Source: Bacteroidales bacterium (lineage in GTDB: Bacteria; Bacteroidota; Bacteroidia; Bacteroidales; WCHB1-69). Taken from it: DNA of 32,745 nucleotides. Below, piece after piece: positions 1 to 7,665 of this stretch. Below the pieces are notes generated by a model. It was given only the letters and a program-made list of their open reading frames with translations, was not told the origin of the DNA and made no database searches. Where the stretch lies: positions 1 to 32,745 of the forward strand of contig JAIRVY010000038.1 in the NCBI GenBank assembly GCA_031253655.1, in the 5' to 3' direction. The position numbers were made by a program, and so were the translations under genes. Each line of letters opens with the position of its first letter. Within the stretch, counting starts at the first letter, position 1.

Positions 1-897
1 GAGTACGGCAAGAAATTGATAGAGTACTCTAATGGTGCCATTCGCTTTTTATTCTGCTTTAAAAAAGATGCTACCGCTTACACTCCTACCATTTTGGACG
101 GATTGGACAGTGATGTTTACCTGGCGGCTATCGAAGCCCAAAAGTTGGGCGTTCACGCAGCTGATGTGTTCTTTGCACCCTGTGCGGTATTTTTGGAAGG
201 CAGACATTTTACCGGAACACCTGCCGACTTAAAAGAACTGCAACAGGGCGACCTGAACCGCGTAGGTATTTTGATCGGCGATACGGTTTCCGGCAGTAAC
301 GGTGCCACATTGGGAACACTTGCCGGTACGCTGGCAAACATTCCGGTGCAACGTTCCATTGCCCGCGTAAGAAGCGGCACTTTGCCTGTAGGCAAACTCT
401 ACATAAAGGACAAAATCGTAGAAGATGCAGATGTGGAAGTGATAAGCGATAAAGGTTTTATTACCTTTCGCACTTTTGTGGGTAAAGCCGGCTACTATTT
501 CTCAGATGACAAACTGGCTACAAAAGTAGCAGATGACTACGCATTGATTCCGAGACGTAGAGTAATTGACAAGGCGTATAGAATTGCTTACATTACCTTA
601 CTTGAAGAATTGAATGAGGAGCTACCCGTTGATGACAACGGACGTATTCCCGCACCCGTTGCAAAAAGCATTCAAAACAACGTAGAACGTGCCATCATCA
701 ACAATATGACCGCTTACCGTAACCTTGGTAATGATCCCGGCGATCAGAACGACACCGGTGTTGTGTGTTACATTGACACCAATCAAAACGTGGTGGCGAC
801 TTCCAAATTAGAAGTGCGTTTGCGTGTAAAACCCTACGCCTATCCGAAATACATTGATTGTTATTTAGGGTTTAAAGTAGCCCCCGCAACCAATTAA
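1..897 (+). CDS. phage tail sheath protein, DUF2586-like (5' partial)
   Basis: This is the C-terminal part of a contractile-tail sheath-like protein. The frame is open from base 1 (codons GAG TAC GGC AAG AAA precede the track's start), so the TTG at 16 is an artefact and the real start lies outside the window. The visible part is about 298 residues. It contains a conserved-looking stretch (IPVQRSIARVRSG, then DKGFITFRTFVGKAGYYFSD) and a C-terminal domain rich in basic and aromatic residues ending in KPYAYPKYIDCYLGFKVAP. I recognise the pattern as the DUF2586/sheath family of Bacteroidota phages. The tube, chaperone and tape-measure genes that follow are in the usual order, which supports sheath. 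The sheath contracts around the tube to drive it through the cell envelope. The family call is from memory, the position is seen. Confidence 0.75.
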   Translation, partial: EYGKKLIEYSNGAIRFLFCFKKDATAYTPTILDGLDSDVYLAAIEAQKLGVHAADVFFAPCAVFLEGRHFTGTPADLKELQQGDLNRVGILIGDTVSGSNGATLGTLAGTLANIPVQRSIARVRSGTLPVGKLYIKDKIVEDADVEVISDKGFITFRTFVGKAGYYFSDDKLATKVADDYALIPRRRVIDKAYRIAYITLLEELNEELPVDDNGRIPAPVAKSIQNNVERAIINNMTAYRNLGNDPGDQNDTGVVCYIDTNQNVVATSKLEVRLRVKPYAYPKYIDCYLGFKVAPATN

Positions 898-930
898 TCA
901 TTTATCACTAACCATTAATCATTAATAATT
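898..930. repeat. heptanucleotide tandem repeat in spacer (TTAATCA phase)
   Basis: The spacer between sheath and tube is almost entirely degenerate 7-mers: TCATTTA, TCACTAA, CCATTAA, TCATTAA, ending directly at the tube ATG. In this copy the unit is TTAATCA, the reverse complement of the TGATTAA unit seen at 4148 and 5787. Confidence 0.7.
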
Positions 931-1344
931 ATGTTTGATTCAAGACAATACGAGTGGAATGATATGACGCTTATTTTAGGCGGCAGAGATGTAACCGGTT
1001 TTAGAGGTGTAAAATATACCGAAAAACAGGAAAAAGAGCAAGTTTACGGTAAGGGCAACTTACCCTTATCCACACAAAAAGGTAACAAAAGCTACGATGG
1101 CGAACTTACTATGTTGCAATCGGAATATGAGACCTTGCGCGAAGTATCTAAAACAAAGTCTGTTTTAGATTTACAGTTAGATGCCGTAGTTTGCTATGGC
1201 AATCCGGCTAACGGTGATGTTATGATTACCGATGTTCTACAGGGCGTTCAATTTACCGAAGGACCCAAAGAGATGAAACAGGGAGATAAGAACATGGAAA
1301 TTACACTTCCATTTATCTTCCTGAGACTTAAAAAAGCAGTTTAA
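931..1344 (+). CDS. phage tail tube protein
   Basis: A 137-aa protein that should polymerise into the inner tube of the contractile tail. It starts at an ATG right after the heptad repeat and ends 18 nt before the chaperone gene. Its size, its likely beta-rich composition and a region such as TEGPKEMKQGDKNMEITLPF resemble tail tube proteins (P2 FII / Mu M class) of Bacteroidota prophages. The position sheath, tube, chaperone, tape measure is the strongest evidence. No catalytic motif is expected. Sequence similarity alone is weak, so the call rests mainly on synteny. Confidence 0.75.
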   Translation: MFDSRQYEWNDMTLILGGRDVTGFRGVKYTEKQEKEQVYGKGNLPLSTQKGNKSYDGELTMLQSEYETLREVSKTKSVLDLQLDAVVCYGNPANGDVMITDVLQGVQFTEGPKEMKQGDKNMEITLPFIFLRLKKAV

Positions 1345-1362
1345 CCTTAAAAATTAGAAGCA

Positions 1363-1674
1363 ATGAACAAAGAAACATTAACAGGTCAGGCGACCGATGA
1401 ACAGATAAAAGCGTGGAAAGAAAAACACGAAAAAGTGTTTTTTATCAAAGTATTGGGAAGCATAGGATATTTAAGAAAACCAAGCCGCAAGGCTCTTAGT
1501 TATGCCTCTATTGCCGGGCAAAAAGACCCTTTGAAGTTTAACGAAGTTCTACTGAACGACTGCTGGCTTGGCGGTGATGATACTATAAAGACTGATGACA
1601 CAAAGTTTTTGTCGGTATCTCAAGATCTAGCCAAAATAGTTGAAGTTGCGGAGGCGGAACTGGGGGAGCTTTAA
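1363..1674 (+). CDS. tail assembly chaperone, first frame (gpG-like)
   Basis: A 103-aa acidic/basic protein lying between tail tube and tape measure, the conserved place of tail assembly chaperones (lambda G/GT, P2 E/E', Mu gp41). Such proteins bind the tape measure during tail assembly and are absent from virions. The text LRKPSRKALSYASIAG followed by PLKFNEVLLNDCWLGG is typical of the first-frame product. The stop at 1672-1674 overlaps an open -1 frame that encodes a plausible second chaperone segment (next entry). The candidate slip region is the G-run CTG GGG GAG just before the stop. Confidence 0.75.
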   Translation: MNKETLTGQATDEQIKAWKEKHEKVFFIKVLGSIGYLRKPSRKALSYASIAGQKDPLKFNEVLLNDCWLGGDDTIKTDDTKFLSVSQDLAKIVEVAEAELGEL

Positions 1675-1862
1675 AAAAAGCAGCCGTGGATGAAAGGATT
1701 CACGGCTTGCGTATTCGCAATGCCCAACTTATGTACTATATGGGGATACACGACCCGGACAGGCTAAGCGATGAAGAGTGGGCGGCAAGATATAGGGAAA
1801 TGGATTATCTGAGGGGGGTTGAAGCAAAAATTAACAGTAAGATGCTATCAAATAGATTGTAA
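1644..1862 (+). CDS. tail assembly chaperone, -1-frame extension (gpT-like), not in ORF track
   Basis: This frame is -1 relative to the upstream chaperone. It opens after a TGA at 1641 and runs to TAA at 1860-1862. Translation after the overlap gives AAVDERIHGLRIRNAQLMYY and then MGIHDPDRLSDEEWAARYRE, coherent protein with the look of the T part of G/GT chaperones. From the first in-frame GTG (1686) it is only 58 aa, below the track cutoff; the first in-frame ATG is 1731. Two routes are possible: a programmed -1 frameshift inside 1644-1671 (GGG can re-pair on the G-run at 1662-1666, although the next codon GAG cannot slip cleanly), or coupled initiation at GTG 1686. The last ~30 nt overlap the antisense gene's 3' end. 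Confidence 0.7.
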   Translation, partial: SCGGGTGGALKKAAVDERIHGLRIRNAQLMYYMGIHDPDRLSDEEWAARYREMDYLRGVEAKINSKMLSNRL

Positions 1863-2091
1863 AAATAGCGTACAATATACCTGATAAAACATATAATATT
1901 TTTGCTTGTGTAGGATGTTCCACCTTATTTTTATAAGCTATATAAAATGGCATTACGGGAAGCAACAGCGTGTAAAAAAGTATTGTTGGAGTATTCTTTA
2001 AAATTCCAAATATTAACGCAATAAGATAATATACTCCCATACACAGTAGCCAAATAACCCAGCAAATTAGAAAAAGGTTAATTATCATCAT
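1831..2091 (-). CDS. antisense small membrane protein, moron candidate
   Basis: An 86-aa very hydrophobic protein on the opposite strand to the whole tail operon. It has about three membrane segments (residues ~5-30, ~36-53, ~66-84) separated by a basic loop (YKNKVEHPTQAK). It fills an otherwise unexplained 250-bp gap between the chaperone and the tape measure; tail operons are normally tight there. Antisense, independently placed genes of this kind in structural operons are typical morons, often lysogenic-conversion or superinfection-exclusion genes. I recognise no family. The coherent helix pattern and its good fit to the gap favour a real gene, but AT-rich antisense ORFs can mimic membrane proteins, so the call is moderate. 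Confidence 0.55.
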   Translation of the reverse strand: MMIINLFLICWVIWLLCMGVYYLIALIFGILKNTPTILFYTLLLPVMPFYIAYKNKVEHPTQAKILYVLSGILYAIFTIYLIASYC

Positions 2092-2113
2092 AACACCGCG
2101 AAAATAGTAAAAA

Positions 2114-4147
2114 ATGGCAGAAAATATAGCAGAATATGTTTTTTCTATAAAAGATAAGGTAAGTGGTGCTCTCGCAAAGATAAAAATAAAGAATGAGGAG
2201 CAGCTTGCGGTATGGGCAAAAGTGCAAACTCAGGTGAACGCGGCAAGCAATACCATGCAAAAATGCGGAATATCTATTGGCAGTATTATTCAACGAATAG
2301 CTGCGTTGAAAGCGGAAAAAGAATGGATACCGGCTAATAATATCAATGCCATTCGCCGCTCTAACAATGAAATTGTTAAACTTGAAAATCAGATTAGAAG
2401 ATTAGAAAGTGTAAACGGCGGAAAATTAAAACAATGGTTTGGAAACCTCAAGCAGTCTATTCCTGTTCTTGGAATGGTAACAAATCCGTTAGTTCTTATG
2501 TCTGCAGCTTTTTATAAAGCCAATCAATTTATTTCGGGAGGAGTTAAGGCGTGGGAAGAACAGGCGGTGGCGGAAACAAAACTTGCCGCCGTAATGCGTA
2601 ATACAATGGGTGCAGGTAAAGATAAAGTGGAAACTATTAAAAAATTAACAGATGAACAGCAAAAATTAGGTGTTATTAGCAGTAGCGTACAACTTGCCGG
2701 TGCACAGGAACTTTCCACATACCTGACCAAAAAAGAAAGCATGGAAAAGATAATGCCGGTAATGAACGATATGCTTGCGCAGCAATACGGCTTAAATGCC
2801 TCTCAGGAACAGTCCGCCCAAATAGCAACCATGCTTGGAAAGGTAATGGACGGTCAGGTTGGCGCACTTTCGAGATACGGTTACAAGTTCGATAAAGCGC
2901 AGGAAAAAATACTGAAGCATGGGACAGAGGCGCAGCGCGCCGCCGTGCTTTATAATGTTGTAGGTAGTGCTGTTGGCGGGGTAAACGAAGCTCTTGCCAA
3001 AACACCGGAAGGAAAACTAAAGCAACAGGCAAATAACCTTGAGAGCATTCAGGCAAGATTTGGTAAATTACGGATTCATATTAAGAACTCACTCTCGCCG
3101 GCTTTTGATTCCTTCCAAAGCAAACTGGAAACCATTGTTTCGTGGCTTGAGGAAAACAAAGAAAAAATTATCCAAATTATATCTGCAATTGTAACCAATA
3201 TTAAAAAAGTAGCAAATATTATCGGAAAAGTATTGGGCTTTGTTGTCGACGGTTTCGGCTGGCTTTGGGATAAGTTAAAGGCTGGTGATCCTATAATTAC
3301 GGGAGTGGCATACGCAATTGGAACTTTGGGGGCAGCAATGATGTTAATAACTGCAAAAGCAAAAATAATGGCGTTATGGAATGGGATATGTACAACGGCA
3401 ACATGGCTTTGGGCTGCAGCATCAAACGCCCTGAATTTGTCATTACTTGCTAATCCGATTACTTGGATTATAGCCGGTATCATTGCGCTTATTGGCGTAA
3501 TTGCATATTTATGCTACAAAATTGAGGGATGGGGGTCACTTTGGGATGGGATTATCGGTTTTATGAAATATGGCTTTTTAGCTTATGTGGAAAGTATTAA
3601 GTTATGCTGGAGCACGTGGATTAACACTTTCATGATAGGGTTAGACAAAATTCAATTAGGCTGGTACAAGTTCAAGGAGGCTATTGGCTTGGGAAATTCT
3701 GAGGAAAACCAAAAAGCCATTGCTGAAATAAACGCAAGTGTTGAAAATCGCAAAAAAGCCATTACGGATGGCGCAAAAAAAGTAGCAGACTATGCGCAAA
3801 AAGCCAAAGATTCGCTTGCCAATATAAGCATGAGCTGGAACTCTGAAAAGTCACTCAGTGATATAACTTCAGGAATAAAGAAAAAATTAGGGTTTGGTGA
3901 AAATCCCATACCGGGAGTGGTTGACTTGGGTGCAGCAAGTGATAAGGGAGGGGTTTCAGACTTCGGAGGGAAAGCCGAAGCCACCGCCACCGGCGGAACA
4001 CGCAGTACGACTATCAATATCAACATGGGAAAATTCTTTGATAATATAGTATTCAATGGCGGCTTTAGCGAAAATGCAAAAGATATTGAACGTAAGATAG
4101 AAGAATGTCTGTTAAGAGTGCTATATTCGGCGCAAAACACAGGGTAA
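2114..4147 (+). CDS. phage tail tape measure protein
   Basis: A 677-aa protein that sets tail length and is ejected with DNA. The N-terminus (residues 1-110) is helical, with likely coiled coil around 85-100. Residues ~145-300 resemble the tape-measure core, with Q/A-rich helices (TKLAAVMRNTMGAG, AQQYGLNASQEQSAQIATML). Residues ~395-470 form a long hydrophobic stretch rich in A, I, L and W that fits two or three membrane-spanning helices, as expected for a protein that helps form the channel. A glycine/threonine-rich linker around 610-640 precedes a short C-terminal helix. By the usual ~1.5 A per residue rule, 677 residues would correspond to a tail near 100 nm (inference). Two overlapping antisense ORFs in the track are shadows. 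Confidence 0.9.
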   Translation: MAENIAEYVFSIKDKVSGALAKIKIKNEEQLAVWAKVQTQVNAASNTMQKCGISIGSIIQRIAALKAEKEWIPANNINAIRRSNNEIVKLENQIRRLESVNGGKLKQWFGNLKQSIPVLGMVTNPLVLMSAAFYKANQFISGGVKAWEEQAVAETKLAAVMRNTMGAGKDKVETIKKLTDEQQKLGVISSSVQLAGAQELSTYLTKKESMEKIMPVMNDMLAQQYGLNASQEQSAQIATMLGKVMDGQVGALSRYGYKFDKAQEKILKHGTEAQRAAVLYNVVGSAVGGVNEALAKTPEGKLKQQANNLESIQARFGKLRIHIKNSLSPAFDSFQSKLETIVSWLEENKEKIIQIISAIVTNIKKVANIIGKVLGFVVDGFGWLWDKLKAGDPIITGVAYAIGTLGAAMMLITAKAKIMALWNGICTTATWLWAAASNALNLSLLANPITWIIAGIIALIGVIAYLCYKIEGWGSLWDGIIGFMKYGFLAYVESIKLCWSTWINTFMIGLDKIQLGWYKFKEAIGLGNSEENQKAIAEINASVENRKKAITDGAKKVADYAQKAKDSLANISMSWNSEKSLSDITSGIKKKLGFGENPIPGVVDLGAASDKGGVSDFGGKAEATATGGTRSTTININMGKFFDNIVFNGGFSENAKDIERKIEECLLRVLYSAQNTG

Positions 4148-4188
4148 TGATTAGTGGTTAGCGGTTAATGATTAATGATTAATGAAAT
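4148..4188. repeat. heptanucleotide tandem repeat in spacer (TGATTAA phase)
   Basis: After the tape-measure stop the spacer reads as successive 7-mers TGATTAG, TGGTTAG, CGGTTAA, TGATTAA, TGATTAA, TGA and ends just before the next ATG. Each unit holds TAA, TGA or TAG in register, so three units close all three forward frames. Confidence 0.75.
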
Positions 4189-4800
4189 ATGGATCCGGTA
4201 AGAGTTGTAAATGAAAAGACAAACTTGGCGATGAAGATTACTAACGCATTGGGGTATAATACGCCACCGTCTTTTCTTTTTGGAAAGTCGGTTGTGCTGG
4301 ATCCGGAATTAAACAAATCAGATTATAGCAAGGATAGGTTTGATGCAAAGTATGGCAAAAACTTTGAAAGCACACTGTTTTTAGTACCGGTTAAATTGCG
4401 TTTAAACAGCGAATCGGAAAATGCCGGTTTCCAACTTCCGCTTGATCCACTTATTTCAATTAGCGGTAAAAATATCATTCGCCGGCGCTATGTGGCAAAA
4501 AGTAAAATGCGCGGTTCCATAAAAGAAACCTGGAGTCAAGACGACTATGAAATAACCATTGCCGGGCTTTTACAAAACGAAGAACAGGGATGTTTGAATG
4601 ACGATATTATCACACTAAGAGAGTATTTGGAATCGGCGGAATCAATTCATATTATTTGCGATTTGCTAAATAATGTTTTTGATATTAGGAGAATAGCCAT
4701 TGAGAGTTACGACTTCCCTTTTACAAAGAGTGTCGAAAATCAGGCATTTACCATTAAAGCATATTCAGACGACAACTATCAACTTTTGGAGGATAAATAA
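4189..4800 (+). CDS. DUF6046-type tail/baseplate protein
   Basis: A 203-aa protein between tape measure and hub, the position of Mu N (gp43) or of P2/T4-type hub-adjacent proteins. The central part (LPLDPLISISGKNIIRRRYV, then KETWSQDDYEITIAG) matches my memory of DUF6046, a family confined to Bacteroidota phages. A role in joining tape measure or tube to the baseplate hub is inferred from position only. Its stop overlaps the next start by one base (TAATG), so translation is probably coupled to the hub gene. The start is placed directly after the heptad repeat spacer. Confidence 0.65.
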   Translation: MDPVRVVNEKTNLAMKITNALGYNTPPSFLFGKSVVLDPELNKSDYSKDRFDAKYGKNFESTLFLVPVKLRLNSESENAGFQLPLDPLISISGKNIIRRRYVAKSKMRGSIKETWSQDDYEITIAGLLQNEEQGCLNDDIITLREYLESAESIHIICDLLNNVFDIRRIAIESYDFPFTKSVENQAFTIKAYSDDNYQLLEDK

Positions 4801-5786
4801 TGTATAAAATGAGCTGGAAAATCAGTATCGGCAATTACAATCTGAAAATGATTGAGAGCGTGAATATAAAACGCTCTGTAGAATCATTGGTGGATACGGC
4901 TAAAATTACGCTTCCCGCAACAGTATTTAATAAGGCTTTAACAGTAAATAATAAACCCTTTGAAGAGATTATAAAACGGGGTGATTCAGTGAACATCGAA
5001 CTTGGTTACGATGATAATCCTCATGCCGAATTTGAAGGCTATGTGGAAAGTATCAGCACCGATGGCGGTTCTTTAGTATTGAACTGCGAAGATGGCATTT
5101 TCTTATACCGGGTTGAAATTCCAAACAAGGAATTTGCAAACGCTAAGGTAAAGGATATTCTCAATTACGTAAATTCGGAAGTTGGTAAAAAACAAGACAA
5201 AAAATTCTCATTGGAGTGCGATTATGATTTTTCTTATGACAAGTTCGTGATTAAAAGCGCCAATGGCTACGATGTTTTAAAGAAGATTCAGGAAGAGGCA
5301 ATGCCAAATATCTATCTAAAAGAAGATATCCTGCATATTCACCCGCAATATTCTGAAATCTTTGGGGAAGTAAAATACGATTTTTCTAAAAATATTGATG
5401 CAGAGGGCACCGACCTGAAGTATAAGAAAAAAGAGAACAGGAGAGTAAAAGTTACTATTGAATATACCGGAAGTGATGGCAAAACAAAAAAATACGAATT
5501 TGGCGATATGGGCGGCGAAAGTGTTACCAAAAAAACAAGCACAAGCAATCAGGACAGCATTAAACTGTTGGCAAAGCAGGAGTATGAATCGAAAAGCTAT
5601 GACGGATACGAGGGCAGCTTTCAGGGGTGGTTAATTCCCTATTGCGATGCCGGATATAAGGCAACCATTACCGATCCGGATTATGAATATAAAGACGGAA
5701 CGTATTATGTATTGGAAGTAGAAACCAATTTTGGCGAACAGGGCGGAGTGAGAAAAGTTACATTGGGGAAAATAATATCAAAATAA
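4800..5786 (+). CDS. baseplate hub protein, gpD/gp44-like
   Basis: A 328-aa protein of the late-control-D / Mu gp44 / T4 gp27 type, the ring between the tail tube and the spike. The N-terminal domain (residues ~1-110) includes the characteristic pattern of a strand, then RGDSVNIELGYDD and a later EGYVESIS, as in VgrG/gpD first domains. A middle domain (~110-200) follows with NGYDVLKKIQEE, and a C-terminal part carries GWLIPYCDAGYKATITDPD. Length is normal for the family. It is followed by a heptad-repeat spacer and then the spike gene, which is the usual order. Confidence 0.85.
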   Translation: MYKMSWKISIGNYNLKMIESVNIKRSVESLVDTAKITLPATVFNKALTVNNKPFEEIIKRGDSVNIELGYDDNPHAEFEGYVESISTDGGSLVLNCEDGIFLYRVEIPNKEFANAKVKDILNYVNSEVGKKQDKKFSLECDYDFSYDKFVIKSANGYDVLKKIQEEAMPNIYLKEDILHIHPQYSEIFGEVKYDFSKNIDAEGTDLKYKKKENRRVKVTIEYTGSDGKTKKYEFGDMGGESVTKKTSTSNQDSIKLLAKQEYESKSYDGYEGSFQGWLIPYCDAGYKATITDPDYEYKDGTYYVLEVETNFGEQGGVRKVTLGKIISK

Positions 5787-5816
5787 TGGTTAATGATTAG
5801 TGATTAATGATTAATA
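5787..5816. repeat. heptanucleotide tandem repeat in spacer
   Basis: Units TGGTTAA, TGATTAG, TGATTAA, TGATTAA lie between the hub stop and the spike ATG, the same unit and phase as at 4148-4188. Confidence 0.75.
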
Positions 5817-6377
5817 ATGAGTACGAATAGTAGAAAAATCGGACAGGCTTTAAGGCACTTTTCTAATAATAATGGGAAGGGGGACAATCGTAATTTGTTT
5901 TTTACAGCAGAGGTAAAAAAGGTGGACGATGAGAGATGCGATGTGGAAATTGCGGAAACTACTTTTACCGGTGTTCATTTGGCAGCAGTTTCGGATGGAA
6001 ACGAAAACAGCCTGATTATTAAACCAAAAGTGGGTAGTGTGGTATTGATTTGCGACAAAACCGGAGGCGACATGGCATGGATGAATGTAGTAGCATTTTC
6101 GGAAATTGCAAGTATTACGATGAAAATTGATAAAATTGTTATAAACGAGGGAAAAAATGATGGTATGATTATTATTCAAAAGTTAACGGATAAGTTGAAT
6201 GGATTAAAAGATACACTCAATAGCTTAATCTCTGATTACAATGCACATATCCATACAACGACTGCCACAGTTGGACTTGGTCCTGCCTTGGGTGTAATAT
6301 CCCCTATTGCGAAAAAAACTAATCCCGCTTTAACCTTTAATAAATCCGATTACGAAAACGAAAAAATTAAACACTAA
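5817..6377 (+). CDS. baseplate spike protein, gpV/gp45-like
   Basis: A 186-aa protein that probably forms the trimeric membrane-piercing tip. Residues ~25-105 look like an OB-fold (FTAEVKKVDDERCDVEIAET, with KPKVGSVVLICD in the middle, the GS-V pattern seen in gpV/gp45). A helical segment (KLNGLKDTLNSLISDYNAH) leads to a C-terminal His-containing apex region starting with HIHTTTATVGLGP, similar to the HxH iron-binding tips of P2 gpV. Its place between hub and gp25-like wedge matches Mu and P2. The stop overlaps the next ATG by one base. Confidence 0.85.
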   Translation: MSTNSRKIGQALRHFSNNNGKGDNRNLFFTAEVKKVDDERCDVEIAETTFTGVHLAAVSDGNENSLIIKPKVGSVVLICDKTGGDMAWMNVVAFSEIASITMKIDKIVINEGKNDGMIIIQKLTDKLNGLKDTLNSLISDYNAHIHTTTATVGLGPALGVISPIAKKTNPALTFNKSDYENEKIKH

Positions 6378-6679
6378 TGAATAGAGTAACAGGCATACTT
6401 TTAGACGAAACCGGCGATATAATGGTAAAAAACGGCAGCATGGTTATTGACGATTCTACCCGGCAAAACCAATATTTGATTTTGGTTGCGCAAAAAGGTG
6501 AATATAAGGAATATCCTACGTTTGGGGTTGGCATTAGCGATATGCTAGGCGATGACGATGTGTTGGAGTGGAAAAAACGAATTAGGGAGGAGCTTACGAA
6601 AGATGATTTGAAAGTGAATAAAATTGATTTGAATTTACAGACAGGAGAGATAGAAATAGAAGCAAAGTATAACAAATAA
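6377..6679 (+). CDS. baseplate wedge protein, gpW/gp25-like
   Basis: A 100-aa protein of the GPW/gp25 family (Mu gp46, P2 W, T4 gp25), which connects the sheath to the baseplate wedge. The features seen are the N-terminal GDIMVKNGSMVIDDSTRQ, the central loop GEYKEYPTFGVGISDML, which is the most conserved family region, and a C-terminal strand that ends in the alternating pattern LQTGEIEIEAKY. Length is normal. It is translationally coupled to the spike gene by a one-base overlap and followed closely by the lysis genes. Confidence 0.88.
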   Translation: MNRVTGILLDETGDIMVKNGSMVIDDSTRQNQYLILVAQKGEYKEYPTFGVGISDMLGDDDVLEWKKRIREELTKDDLKVNKIDLNLQTGEIEIEAKYNK

Positions 6680-6685
6680 TTAATT

Positions 6686-7300
6686 ATGGAACATTTTGCA
6701 AGTATTATTTTAGGGGCTTTTGTGCTTATACAGGCAGTAATATTAGGATGGTTTGCCTACAACCAAAAAACAAAAGACAAGATGACGGAATTAAAAATAG
6801 AGGGCGTGAAGTTAGAAAACGAAAAACGGATTGCTACCAACAACAGGAGCGTGGCAACCATTCATGGTGTACTGTGGGGGCTTTTACACGAGTTGGATTT
6901 TAGCAGATGCTTTATTATCCAGCCCCACCCTGAGCATAAACATCTTTATTTGTCTGTAGCATTTGAAGTTGACAAACCGGGTGTTTCTGAGGTAAAGGCT
7001 TTCTTTCAAAACATTCCGATTAGTACGATGGCAAAATTCGTTAAAGAAATTGCAACAACATCTATAATTCTTATTGAAGATGTAGATAGAGAAATAAGTG
7101 ATACAAAAGCACAGTCCATGATGATGCTGGCAGGAACATCGCAGCTGATATTAAAGCAATTAATGGACGAGAATGGTTCCTGGATAGGAACACTTGTGGT
7201 AGAGAATACCAACAGGAAGCAATACAATAAGGAAGAGGCAATAGAAAAGATGGTAGTTGCCGCCACACATATACAGTACATTTTACCACCAATTAACTAA
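6686..7300 (+). CDS. membrane-anchored GAF-like protein, holin candidate
   Basis: A 204-aa protein with one N-terminal membrane helix (residues ~7-25) followed by basic residues (NQKTKDK), which predicts N-out/C-in topology, then a short charged helix. Residues ~55-200 resemble a GAF domain: SVATIHGVLWGLLHELDFSR, a RCFIIQPH strand, a long helix, IILIEDVDRE, and the closing GSWIGTLVVEN strand. It directly precedes the endolysin and spanin genes, the place of a holin. No other holin candidate is present in the window, and T4 holin also has one N-terminal TM and a large soluble domain, although that domain is periplasmic. Holin is therefore inferred from position. A ligand-sensing lysis regulator is equally possible. 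Confidence 0.5.
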   Translation: MEHFASIILGAFVLIQAVILGWFAYNQKTKDKMTELKIEGVKLENEKRIATNNRSVATIHGVLWGLLHELDFSRCFIIQPHPEHKHLYLSVAFEVDKPGVSEVKAFFQNIPISTMAKFVKEIATTSIILIEDVDREISDTKAQSMMMLAGTSQLILKQLMDENGSWIGTLVVENTNRKQYNKEEAIEKMVVAATHIQYILPPIN

Positions 7301-7302
7301 CT

Positions 7303-7665
7303 ATGATAACAAGTAAATATTTTACGGAAAACGAATTTAGGATGGCATCGCCTCAATGTTCCCTGCAAAACATGAGTCAGGAATTCATGGATAAGTTAGG
7401 CCGAACACGTGAAATTGCAAAAATTCCATTTATCATAAATTCGGCGTACCGCACGGAAGCCCACGAAAAGAAAATGGGCAGAAGCGGGAACTCAGCACAC
7501 ACGGAAGGATGCGCCGCAGATATTAAGGCGTTGGATGGTAGAAGTAAATACCTGATTGTTGACGCAGCAATAAAAGCCGGTTTTAACAGGATTGGTATTA
7601 ATGCAAATTTTATTCATTTAGATAACTCAAAAAAATTAGAACCATGCGTAGTGTTTACTTATTAA
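7303..7665 (+). CDS. endolysin, peptidase M15 family
   Basis: A 120-aa single-domain zinc peptidase of the VanY/M15 type that should cut peptide cross-links in peptidoglycan. The metal-site signatures are visible: SAYRT, then the SAHTEGCAADI motif (SxHxxGxAxD, residues ~62-72), and the final HLD near residue 105. There is no signal peptide or cell-wall binding domain, so release into the periplasm needs a holin, which fits the TM protein upstream. Its 3' end overlaps the spanin gene by 22 nt, which indicates one lysis transcript. Confidence 0.9.
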   Translation: MITSKYFTENEFRMASPQCSLQNMSQEFMDKLGRTREIAKIPFIINSAYRTEAHEKKMGRSGNSAHTEGCAADIKALDGRSKYLIVDAAIKAGFNRIGINANFIHLDNSKKLEPCVVFTY

